From Erysipelotrichaceae bacterium (lineage in GTDB: Bacteria > Bacillota_I > Bacilli_A > Erysipelotrichales > Erysipelotrichaceae), in assembly GCA_017419065.1 (NCBI GenBank), contig JAFOMB010000082.1, forward strand, positions 1 through 12,232: a stretch of DNA of 12,232 bases, written 5' to 3'. The position numbers and the translations under genes were made by a program. Every line of letters starts with the position of its first letter. Positions within the stretch are counted from its first letter, which is position 1. Of the stretch, positions 1-5,768 are shown piece by piece. The notes beneath the pieces are model-generated. The model was not told the origin of the DNA and made no database searches. It saw only the letters and a program-made list of their open reading frames with translations.

Positions 1-151
1 GCAGTTCCAGGACGTTGTTTCCGGATGCGGTCTTCTCATTGCAGAAGATGCGGACAGAAGAGCTCAGACCTACACAGAGCTGTGCCAGCAGGGCTGCCGG
101 TCTTGCGTGCATGCCCATCGGGTTTTCTACGGTACATCGAAACTGTTTCAT
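1..151 (-). CDS. HPr-family phosphocarrier protein, partial (C-terminus beyond left edge)
   Basis: HPr proteins relay phosphate from PEP via Enzyme I to sugar-specific PTS components in the cytoplasm, through a phosphohistidine. Fifty codons are visible. The ATG at 151-149 follows a strong SD site, GGAGG at 156-160, and the frame runs open to the window edge. The motif GMHARPA covers residues 13-19, placing the catalytic histidine at residue 15, exactly as in Bacillus subtilis HPr. Ungapped alignment to that HPr matches N38, K40 and T41, but residue 46, normally the serine phosphorylated by HPr kinase, is asparagine (local sequence SGNNVLEL). Lys45 is also replaced. It is therefore either a divergent HPr or a paralogue closer to the nitrogen-PTS NPr type, whose GMHARPA and ANSV-like segments it resembles. 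Family membership is firm; the specific role is not. It is transcribed divergently from the membrane protein gene at 247. Confidence 0.85.
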   Translation of the reverse strand, partial: MKQFRCTVENPMGMHARPAALLAQLCVGLSSSVRIFCNEKTASGNNVLEL

Positions 152-174
152 AATGCCTCCTTGTTGCCACTCTT

Positions 175-183
175 ATTTTAACA
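175..183 (-). promoter_or_regulatory. Extended -10 promoter for the HPr-family gene
   Basis: On the minus strand this reads TGTTAAAAT, a TGn extended -10 element with a TAAAAT hexamer at 175-180. No good -35 hexamer lies 16-18 bp upstream; TTGAAG at 202-207 is 21 bp away. The predicted start near 168 gives a leader of about 17 nt containing the GGAGG site. This is a motif call by eye. Confidence 0.5.
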
Positions 184-217
184 GAGTATCTCTATGCTTC
201 TCTTCAATTTCAGGAAT

Positions 218-226
218 TGATATAAT
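218..226 (+). promoter_or_regulatory. Extended -10 promoter for the membrane protein gene
   Basis: TGATATAAT is a perfect TGn extended -10 followed by a consensus TATAAT hexamer (221-226). The -35 position (about 198-203, TTCTCT) is poor, as is common for extended -10 promoters. The predicted start near 233 lies immediately before the GGAGG SD site at 234-238, so the leader would be only about 14 nt. It stands back to back with the HPr-gene promoter. Confidence 0.6.
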
Positions 227-246
227 GATTATCGGAGGCAGCGCTC

Positions 247-759
247 ATGGAAGAAACAGTGAATAAAAACGCGGAGACGATCCGCACTTATATACCCCTG
301 GACGAGATCGAGGAAAACGGAAAGCTCGTCCGCGAGATCGGCTATAAATCCTATATCGCCGCCATCACCCTGATCGGCTTCGGGATCCTCATCTTCTTAG
401 CCAACGGCACGATGTTCAAAGTCTTCGGCGTCCTCTTCGTCCTGTCGGCTGTCGCCTACATCCTCTTCGTGAAAGACACCATCCTTGTAAGACTGTATGA
501 TGACGGTATCGTCTTCATCGACCCGGACAGGAACGAGGGCTTCCGCATCGACTATAACGAAGTAGCGGAATGGAACCTCAAAAACGGTGCGGTCAACGTC
601 ACCCGCAACGACGGCATCCTCGCCAGAGCCGATACCCCGATCGCCTATCGGGCCAACGCCATCCTCCGCCGCTATGTACCGGATCAGGAGACAAGAGTCC
701 TCCGGGAAGACCAGCGCATCGACTTCAAGGATCTCATCAATAAAAACAAGCAGCAGTAG
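247..759 (+). CDS. Two-helix membrane protein with C-terminal cytoplasmic domain, function unknown
   Basis: I do not recognise a named family. The ATG at 247 has GGAGG at 234-238, 8 nt upstream. The 170-residue protein has a charged N-terminus (1-30), two hydrophobic segments at about 36-52 and 57-75 separated by a short NGTMFK turn, and a soluble C-terminal part of about 95 residues. That part starts with alternating strand-like segments (VRLYDDGIVFID, then FRIDYNEVAEWNLKNG) and ends with a charged helix (about 148-168). This plan of a helical hairpin plus a small beta-rich domain resembles bacterial PH-like or YdbT/YcxB-like membrane proteins, but the similarity is architectural only. By the positive-inside tendency both termini are probably cytoplasmic. 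It is monocistronic, with its own promoter, and convergent with the HAD gene, whose terminator stem overlaps its last codons. Confidence 0.8.
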   Translation: MEETVNKNAETIRTYIPLDEIEENGKLVREIGYKSYIAAITLIGFGILIFLANGTMFKVFGVLFVLSAVAYILFVKDTILVRLYDDGIVFIDPDRNEGFRIDYNEVAEWNLKNGAVNVTRNDGILARADTPIAYRANAILRRYVPDQETRVLREDQRIDFKDLINKNKQQ

Positions 760-765
760 CTGCTT
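741..765 (-). terminator. Rho-independent terminator of the HAD phosphatase gene
   Basis: A perfect 7-bp stem, AAGCAGC (748-754) and GCTGCTT (759-765), has a 4-nt loop. On the minus strand it is followed by GTTTTTATT. It begins 1 nt after the HAD stop codon (767-769). Most of it lies inside the 3' end of the convergent plus-strand gene. In the plus direction the downstream ATTATAT is a weak U-tract, so termination there would be inefficient. Confidence 0.65.
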
Positions 766-766
766 A

Positions 767-1588
767 TTATATGTCGAAGTAATGTTTCAGGAAATCAGCA
801 GCCCCGTCGTGACCGTTATCGAGATCTGTGATGTGATCGCAGATCTTTTTTAATCCCTCTGTCCCATTCTTCAGTGCCACCTTGACACCCCTTGTCTTCA
901 TCATCGGGATGTCGTTGTCGTTGTCGCCGATCGAGAGGACTTCCTCTTCTTTGACATCTAATAAGTCCATCAGAAAGTCGACCGCAAAGTCCTTTCCGGC
1001 TCTCGAAGAGTTGATCTCCAGATTGAAGGTGTGACTGCTTCTATAGTCTATCCCTTCGATAACGGAAAGTCTTTCCTTCAGGATCTCCCGCTGGCTGTTA
1101 TCTTCAAATAAAGCGACGATCTTGCAGATATCATGGGAGCTTTTTTCTATGAAGGAGAGCAGGCCGTACTGTCTGATATACGCCGTATCCTCTTCCAGAA
1201 AAGGCCGGTACACGGCGCCTTTGCGCATCTTGCGCATGCCGTCTTCATCGAAGTAAAAGCCGTCTCCGACCACGAAATAGCGCAGTCCGAGATCTTCGAT
1301 CACCTCCGCTGTTTTGACAGCGGTATCCCTTGGTAAAGGATTCCGGGATATGACTTCTTCTCCCTTGTAGATCATGGCGCCGTTCATGGCGGAAAAGTAT
1401 TCCACAAAAGGCATCTCCTGTATGAGACTGTAGAGGACTTCGATCCCTCTTCCGGTGTTCGGATAGATGATCACGCCTTTCTCGGCGATCTTTCTAAGGA
1501 CCTCCTTGGTGTAGTCGGTGAGCCTGGAAGAGTCATCGAGAAGCGTTCCGTCGAAGTCGATGGATATGAGCCGTATATTCCTGTCCAT
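767..1588 (-). CDS. Cof-type HAD-superfamily hydrolase (HAD-IIB phosphatase)
   Basis: A cytoplasmic, probably Mg-dependent phosphatase of the Cof/YidA group, which typically acts on sugar phosphates, nucleotides or PLP; the substrate cannot be read from sequence. From the ATG at 1588 it is 273 residues, normal for the family. Motif I is SIDFDGTLLD with Asp11 as nucleophile and Asp13 as acid/base; motif II is NTGR (44-47); motif III is Lys199 in SRAGKD; motif IV is GDNDND (221-226). The central region (about 80-190) is the alpha/beta C2 cap. The frame stays open to a TTG at 1603, but that lies in the U-tract of the preceding terminator. The ATG at 1588 is preferred although neither start has an SD site. 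A TATAAT at 1595-1600 would place transcription start on the ATG itself. Confidence 0.9.
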   Translation of the reverse strand: MDRNIRLISIDFDGTLLDDSSRLTDYTKEVLRKIAEKGVIIYPNTGRGIEVLYSLIQEMPFVEYFSAMNGAMIYKGEEVISRNPLPRDTAVKTAEVIEDLGLRYFVVGDGFYFDEDGMRKMRKGAVYRPFLEEDTAYIRQYGLLSFIEKSSHDICKIVALFEDNSQREILKERLSVIEGIDYRSSHTFNLEINSSRAGKDFAVDFLMDLLDVKEEEVLSIGDNDNDIPMMKTRGVKVALKNGTEGLKKICDHITDLDNGHDGAADFLKHYFDI

Positions 1589-1594
1589 GTGTCT

Positions 1595-1600
1595 ATTATA
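1595..1600 (-). promoter_or_regulatory. Putative -10 element of the HAD gene (leaderless start)
   Basis: The minus strand reads TATAAT, an exact -10 consensus, starting 1 nt after the U-tract of the upstream terminator. Counting 7 nt from its last base puts +1 at 1588, the A of the HAD ATG. No -35-like hexamer is present at 16-18 bp spacing (that stretch is the terminator stem), and TG is not in the extended position. It could be chance in an AT-rich tract. Confidence 0.4.
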
Positions 1601-1601
1601 C

Positions 1602-1629
1602 AAAAATACGCATCTGGCGATGCGTATTT
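1602..1629 (-). terminator. Rho-independent terminator ending the rimP-to-LCP operon
   Basis: A perfect 11-bp inverted repeat, AAATACGCATC (1604-1614) and GATGCGTATTT (1619-1629), has a 4-nt loop. On the minus strand it ends in a run of five T. It starts 4 nt after the LCP stop codon and separates that gene from the HAD gene. On the plus strand it is followed by CTCTT, so any bidirectional activity would be weak. Confidence 0.85.
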
Positions 1630-1632
1630 CTC

Positions 1633-3048
1633 TTACTGATGTTCGATATCGTATTCTGTTTCCAGATCGAGTTCCGTATCGATCTTGAGGTCATAGACAT
1701 CTCTGAGGTCATACTTCTTTCCGAGATAACCGACCGTGTAGTCGCCGGCACCCTCTGTCGTATAGCCTAAGAGGACATCTTCGAGATACGGATCTTCCGG
1801 ATCGATCTCCCCGGTCAAAGCCAGTTTCAGCTTGGAGCGGGCAATGGACAGGGAGTAGCCCTTCATACGGGCGATATAGGCACCGGATTCCGTGGAATCA
1901 TCAGCACACTTGATGAAGTAGTTGTCGACCGTATAGCCCTTGGAGAAGTCCTTGCCGAGCTGGATCAGGGTCTTGATCTGATCATCCGTGAAGTTGGTGT
2001 AGACCAGCAGCTTGTACAGCCAGTCCATACCGACCATATCCAGGATCTCCGGTGTCTTTGCAACACGGGCAATGATCTCGTTGATGATCAGCATCTGGTT
2101 TCTGTTTCTTCCGAAATCGCCGCCGTAGATGCCGTTGTATTTGCGGTTTCTGGCTAAAGCCAATGCCCATTCGCCATAGAGCTTGACATAGCCCTCATCG
2201 ACGCTGTAAGGCTCATAGACGTTGCGGGTGGAATCCTGATCCATATAGACATCCATCGGGACGTGGACCCAGACACCGCCTAAGTCGTTGATCATGTCGA
2301 CGAAGGTCGTGAAGGACTCCTGGACGTAGTAAGGGATCTCGATCTCCAGGACATCCCCGATGGAATCCTGCAGGTCATCGATGCCGTGCTGTATGAAGGC
2401 GTTCACCTTGTCGGAATAGCCGTAGTTCACGCTGTAGACATAGGAATCACGCGGGAAGGATACCGTCGTGACGTGGTGTCTGACCGGGTCGACGACCATC
2501 AGGTGGAGGACATCGGCACGGACACCCTTGGTGGTGTTCGGCGGAACGTGTTCGTCGATACCGGTGATCAATACGGCGAACGGTTCGTTGTAAAGAGGGT
2601 CATCGAGGATCTTCTGATCGATGGTCTTTTCTTCATAATAAGGCACATTGATCTCTTCGATCTGATAATACTTCTCCTTCTCGTAGTCCGCACGGAAGTC
2701 CACCAGGACATCGATGATCTTACTGTTGATGATCCAGGCATCGATCATGCCGTCCTTGATCGCATCCGGAATGCTCTGATAGGAACCCAGATAGACGATG
2801 TCGTCTTCTTCGACGCCATAGCCTTTCAGCAGTTCCGCAAAGTATTCGGAATGTTCGGAGTCATAGTACTTCTGAAGAGCGACTTTCTTTCCGGCGAGTT
2901 CCTCTGTCGTGAGTTTCTCGCTGCTCATCAGATAGTACGGACCGTCATAGCCTAACGGCTCCGGCGGTACTTCCTCTTCATCTTTCGCTCCCTGACCGCA
3001 TCCGGCCAGAAGGAGGAGGCACAGAAGCACGATGCAAAATTTCTTCAT
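1633..3048 (-). CDS. LCP (LytR-CpsA-Psr) family lipoprotein with N-terminal extracytoplasmic domain
   Basis: LCP enzymes transfer polyprenyl-linked glycopolymers such as teichoic acids or capsule to peptidoglycan at the outer membrane face. The 471-residue protein begins with a lipoprotein signal (KK, hydrophobic core, LLAGC, lipidated Cys17) instead of the family's usual transmembrane anchor. Residues about 38-135 form an extra domain; the stretch from LAGKKVALQKYYDSEH to GMIDAWIINS resembles half of a type 2 solute-binding protein or the accessory domain seen in some LCP proteins. The LCP domain spans about 155-370 and has the expected pyrophosphate/metal set by comparison with Cps2A and TagT: Asp165, Arg177, Asp179, Arg200, Arg300, Arg302, Arg314 and Gln318. 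The C-terminal 100 residues are acidic. The ATG lies 1 nt beyond the rbfA stop (TAATATG) and AGGGG within the rbfA end serves as SD, so translation is probably coupled. The older label as a transcriptional attenuator (LytR) should not be used. Confidence 0.9.
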   Translation of the reverse strand: MKKFCIVLLCLLLLAGCGQGAKDEEEVPPEPLGYDGPYYLMSSEKLTTEELAGKKVALQKYYDSEHSEYFAELLKGYGVEEDDIVYLGSYQSIPDAIKDGMIDAWIINSKIIDVLVDFRADYEKEKYYQIEEINVPYYEEKTIDQKILDDPLYNEPFAVLITGIDEHVPPNTTKGVRADVLHLMVVDPVRHHVTTVSFPRDSYVYSVNYGYSDKVNAFIQHGIDDLQDSIGDVLEIEIPYYVQESFTTFVDMINDLGGVWVHVPMDVYMDQDSTRNVYEPYSVDEGYVKLYGEWALALARNRKYNGIYGGDFGRNRNQMLIINEIIARVAKTPEILDMVGMDWLYKLLVYTNFTDDQIKTLIQLGKDFSKGYTVDNYFIKCADDSTESGAYIARMKGYSLSIARSKLKLALTGEIDPEDPYLEDVLLGYTTEGAGDYTVGYLGKKYDLRDVYDLKIDTELDLETEYDIEHQ

Positions 3049-3049
3049 A

Positions 3050-3385
3050 TTATCCCCTGTTTTTATTGATGATCTCTTCGATCTTTGCTGCTTTATCGAT
3101 ACTGTCGTCTACCACGAAGGTGAGATCCGGGATCTTCCTCATGGACAGGCGTTTCGCCAAAAGCGTTTTGATATAGCCCTTGGAACGTCTCAGGACTTCC
3201 AGTCCGTCCCTTTTCGCGTAGTTCTTTCCGAGGAAGGAGACATAGACCTTGGCTGTGGAGAGGTCCGGTGCGACCCGGACTTCCGATACCGTCGCGAAAC
3301 CGAGCTTCGGATCGGAGATCTCGGTCTGCAGGATGGAGGATATTTCCCGCATCAGCAGGGAATCCAGTTTGTCCGTCCTCGGCAT
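3050..3385 (-). CDS. rbfA: Ribosome-binding factor A (RbfA)
   Basis: RbfA is a small KH-like protein that binds the immature 30S subunit near the decoding region and helps process and fold the 5' end of 16S rRNA, also during cold adaptation. The 111-residue length is typical of Gram-positive RbfA. Family signatures are MREISSILQTEISDPKLGF (residues 12-30), VSEVRVAPDLSTAKVYVSFLG (33-53), including the conserved APDLS-AKVYVS core, and IPDLTFVVDDSIDKAAKIEEI (85-105). The ATG at 3385-3383 overlaps the infB stop by one base (TGATG), with AAGGTG as SD inside the infB end, indicating translational coupling. It sits between infB and the LCP gene; in many Firmicutes truB and ribF would follow instead. 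Confidence 0.96.
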   Translation of the reverse strand: MPRTDKLDSLLMREISSILQTEISDPKLGFATVSEVRVAPDLSTAKVYVSFLGKNYAKRDGLEVLRRSKGYIKTLLAKRLSMRKIPDLTFVVDDSIDKAAKIEEIINKNRG

Positions 3386-5214
3386 CAGTTCACCTTCACT
3401 TCACGGTCGACGTATCCTTCGATGACGTCGCCTTCCTTGATGTCGTTGAAGTTCTCGATCGTCATACCGCATTCATAACCCTGGTTGACTTCCTTCGCGT
3501 CGTTTTCGAAACGTTTCAGGGAAGCGAGCTTGCCGGTATAGATGACGATACCGTCACGGATGAGTCTCACGCCGCAGTCACGGACGATCTTGCCTTCAGT
3601 GACCATACAGCCGGCGATCGTACCGATCTTGGAGACCTTGTAGGTCTTTCGGACTTCCGCCTGACCGACGACGACTTCTTCGTAGACCGGTGCCAGCATA
3701 CCCTTCATGGCGGCTTCCATCTCTTCTACAGCCTTGTAGATGATGTTGTGGAGACGGATCTCGACACCTTCTTCCTGAGCTTTCTTACGGACATTCGCAT
3801 CCGGACGGACGTTGAAACCGTAGATGACCGCATGGGATACCGAAGCCAGGATGACATCGGATTCGTTGATCGTACCGGCTGCGGAACGGATGATGTTGAC
3901 TTTGACACCGTCCACATCGATCTTGGCCAGTGATCCGGCCACGGCTTCCGCGGAACCCTGGACATCGGCTTTGACGATGACCGGGATCTCCTGGATATTG
4001 CCGGCGTCGATCTGTTTCTTCAGATCATCGAGAGTCATGGCGCTGGTAGCGTTTCTCTCCTTGATCTGCTTGGCCGTCGCTCTCTGCTGAGCGATCATTC
4101 TCGCATCTTTATCATTGTCGAAGACCTTGAAGTTGTCTCCGGCGATCGGAACATCATTCAGACCGATGATCTCGACAGGTGTGGAAGGTTTGGCTTCCTT
4201 GATCTCCCTGCCGGAGTCATCTGTCATCTTACGGACCTTGCCGTATGTCGTTCCGACGACGATGGAATCACCCTGATGGAGCGTTCCGTTCTGTACTAAT
4301 AACGTAGTGACCGGGCCTCTTCCCTTATCGAGTTTGGCCTCGATGACAGAGCCGCTAGCCAGCTTGTTCGGATTGGCCTTGAGGTCTCTGACTTCCGCGA
4401 CGACCAGGATGGTCTCCAGGATGTCCTGGATGCCCTGACCGAGCTTGGCGGAACATTCGACGAAGATCGTATCGCCGCCCCATTCTTCCGGCATCAGTCC
4501 GAGATCGGACATGGCATTCTTGATCTTGTCCGGATTGGCACCCGGCTTGTCCATCTTGTTGACGGCGACGATGATCGGAACACCGGCAGCCTTGGAGTGG
4601 TCGACCGCTTCAATGGTCTGCGGCATGACACCGTCATCAGCAGCTACGACGATGACAGAGATATCGGTCACACTGGCCCCTCTGGCTCTCATCGCTGTGA
4701 AAGCCTCATGGCCCGGGGTATCCAGGAAAGTCACGAGCTTGTCTCTGACCGGTACCTGATAGGCACCGATATGCTGCGTGATACCGCCGAATTCCCCTTC
4801 AACGACCTTGGATTTCCGGATGGCGTCGAGCAGTGTGGTCTTGCCATGGTCGACGTGTCCCATGATGGTGACGATCGGAGGACGCTCTTTCAGGTCTTCC
4901 TCTCTGTCGACTTCCGTATCCAGGAGATCATCGTCATCCCTGGCTTCTTCCTTGGTCGCATCGATGCCGAACTCCATACATACCAGTTCGACATTCTCAT
5001 CATCCAGAGACGAGTTTATGGTGACCATCTTCCCCAACATGAACAGTACCTTGATGATGTCGCTGGCGTTCTTGTTTACCTTGGCAGCCAGTTCGGAAAC
5101 GGTGATCCCCTCCTGATACGTGATCGCCTCTACCTTGACGCTTTCGCTTCTCGGCCGGAATTCCGTCTTCCCCCTTCTGTTGTTCTGATGTCTTTTGTAT
5201 GTCTGTTTCGCCAT
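3385..5214 (-). CDS. infB: Translation initiation factor IF-2
   Basis: IF2 is the GTPase that brings initiator fMet-tRNA to the 30S subunit and promotes subunit joining. The start is the ATG at 5214, with a perfect AAGGAGG at 5221-5227 six bases upstream. The frame extends 19 codons further into ylxQ, but that has no SD. The 609-residue protein has a very short basic N-terminus (1-25) and a single IF2N-like helical domain (about 28-85). The G domain follows: G1 GHVDHGKT (119-126), G2 GGITQHIG (143-150), G3 DTPGHE (165-170), G4 NKMD (219-222), G5 SAK (255-257). Next come domain II (about 285-375), domain III (about 400-500) and the tRNA-binding C2 domain (about 510-609). It lacks the long N-terminal extension of enterobacterial IF2. 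Co-location with nusA, rimP and rbfA is the standard bacterial arrangement. Confidence 0.98.
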   Translation of the reverse strand: MAKQTYKRHQNNRRGKTEFRPRSESVKVEAITYQEGITVSELAAKVNKNASDIIKVLFMLGKMVTINSSLDDENVELVCMEFGIDATKEEARDDDDLLDTEVDREEDLKERPPIVTIMGHVDHGKTTLLDAIRKSKVVEGEFGGITQHIGAYQVPVRDKLVTFLDTPGHEAFTAMRARGASVTDISVIVVAADDGVMPQTIEAVDHSKAAGVPIIVAVNKMDKPGANPDKIKNAMSDLGLMPEEWGGDTIFVECSAKLGQGIQDILETILVVAEVRDLKANPNKLASGSVIEAKLDKGRGPVTTLLVQNGTLHQGDSIVVGTTYGKVRKMTDDSGREIKEAKPSTPVEIIGLNDVPIAGDNFKVFDNDKDARMIAQQRATAKQIKERNATSAMTLDDLKKQIDAGNIQEIPVIVKADVQGSAEAVAGSLAKIDVDGVKVNIIRSAAGTINESDVILASVSHAVIYGFNVRPDANVRKKAQEEGVEIRLHNIIYKAVEEMEAAMKGMLAPVYEEVVVGQAEVRKTYKVSKIGTIAGCMVTEGKIVRDCGVRLIRDGIVIYTGKLASLKRFENDAKEVNQGYECGMTIENFNDIKEGDVIEGYVDREVKVN

Positions 5215-5220
5215 AAACTG

Positions 5221-5227
5221 CCTCCTT
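5221..5227 (-). promoter_or_regulatory. Strong ribosome binding site deciding the infB start
   Basis: The minus strand reads AAGGAGG, fully complementary to the 16S anti-SD, 6 nt before the ATG at 5214. It lies in the 16-nt gap between ylxQ and infB and rules against the longer open frame that overlaps ylxQ. Confidence 0.85.
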
Positions 5228-5230
5228 TTC

Positions 5231-5518
5231 TTATTTTCGTTTCGATAGCATGGATGTTGCGAATCCCTCATCCGTGATACCGATGATCTTCACGTTCCTC
5301 TTTCCTATGGCATGGGAGAGCTCCTCACTGTCATAGCTTTCCAGGAACGGGATCTCATAGTACCTGCATTTCTTTAAAAAGCGTTCTTTTGTCTTGTCCG
5401 ACGCATCCTTTCCGAGGAAGAGAAGTTTCACCTTCCCCATGTTGTCTATGAGGTTTTCCCCATACAGGACCTTGTTCGCTCTCTGAGAAAGACCCAGGAG
5501 AGAGAGGATCTCATCCAC
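5231..5518 (-). CDS. ylxQ: L7Ae-family K-turn RNA-binding protein YlxQ
   Basis: A small ribosomal-protein-like member of the L7Ae/L30e/Gadd45 fold; B. subtilis homologues bind kink-turn RNA, but the cellular role of YlxQ is unsettled. The chosen start is GTG at 5518-5516, with GGAGG about 9 nt upstream, giving 95 residues (family about 100). The upstream extension of the frame runs through ylxR in another frame and is basic, low-complexity shadow sequence. Signatures are an N-terminal helix ending LLGLSQRANKVLYGENLID, the strand VKLLFLGKDASDKTKERFLKKC, IPFLESYDSEELSHAIGK and the terminal strand KIIGITDEGFATSML. The gene overlaps the ylxR stop by 8 bases (GTGGATGA) and precedes infB, as in B. 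subtilis. Confidence 0.9.
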   Translation of the reverse strand: MDEILSLLGLSQRANKVLYGENLIDNMGKVKLLFLGKDASDKTKERFLKKCRYYEIPFLESYDSEELSHAIGKRNVKIIGITDEGFATSMLSKRK

Positions 5519-5768
5519 CGATGATCTCCTCCAGTTCCCGGTAGACTTCTTCCGGGATCTCCGTCTCGAGGGCACGCGCAAGTGCCTTCTTCGTCTTTAC
5601 GATGGCCAGGGCCTCCTTCGTTCTGGAAAGATAGGCGCCCTTGCCATTGAGCTTGCCGCTCAGATCTACCTTCACATCTCCTTCCGGAGTCCGGACGACG
5701 CGGATCATCTCCTTTTTGGGAAAGGACTCTCCGGTCGCCAGACATCTGCGCATAGGTATTTTCTTCAT
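5511..5768 (-). CDS. ylxR: YlxR family protein (DUF448), RNA-associated
   Basis: YlxR is a small nucleoid- or RNA-associated protein found between nusA and infB in most Gram-positives; reported roles include transcriptional regulation and RNase P interaction. The 85-residue product shows the family signature MRRCLATGESFPKKEMIRVVRTPEGDV (about 6-32; the Arg-Arg-Cys, Pro-Lys and Met-Ile-Arg-Val-Val positions are typical) and GKGAYLSR (43-50), the usual G-[RK]-GAY motif, then a helix ALAIVKTKKALARALE. The ATG at 5768-5766 overlaps the nusA stop by one base (TAATG), with GAGG about 8 nt upstream inside nusA. Confidence 0.93.
   Translation of the reverse strand: MKKIPMRRCLATGESFPKKEMIRVVRTPEGDVKVDLSGKLNGKGAYLSRTKEALAIVKTKKALARALETEIPEEVYRELEEIIGG

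Noticed and set aside
15..266. Plus-strand open frame at the left edge
   Set aside because: It is antisense to the HPr-family gene and runs across the divergent promoters and the SD of the next gene; no recognisable protein.
1601..1603. TTG start for the HAD phosphatase (5 codons longer)
   Set aside because: It lies within the U-tract of the preceding terminator, has no SD, and the added residues (before MDRN) are not part of the family, which begins a few residues before the DFDGT motif.
2386..2955. Plus-strand open frame of 189 codons opposite the LCP gene
   Set aside because: The opposite strand encodes an LCP domain with all expected catalytic residues. The antisense frame is full of GVID-type low-information sequence, a consequence of GAT/ATC-rich codons, and has no SD.
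5215..5271. 19-codon N-terminal extension of IF2
   Set aside because: A perfect AAGGAGG stands before the ATG at 5214; the extension overlaps ylxQ in another frame and looks like shadow sequence.
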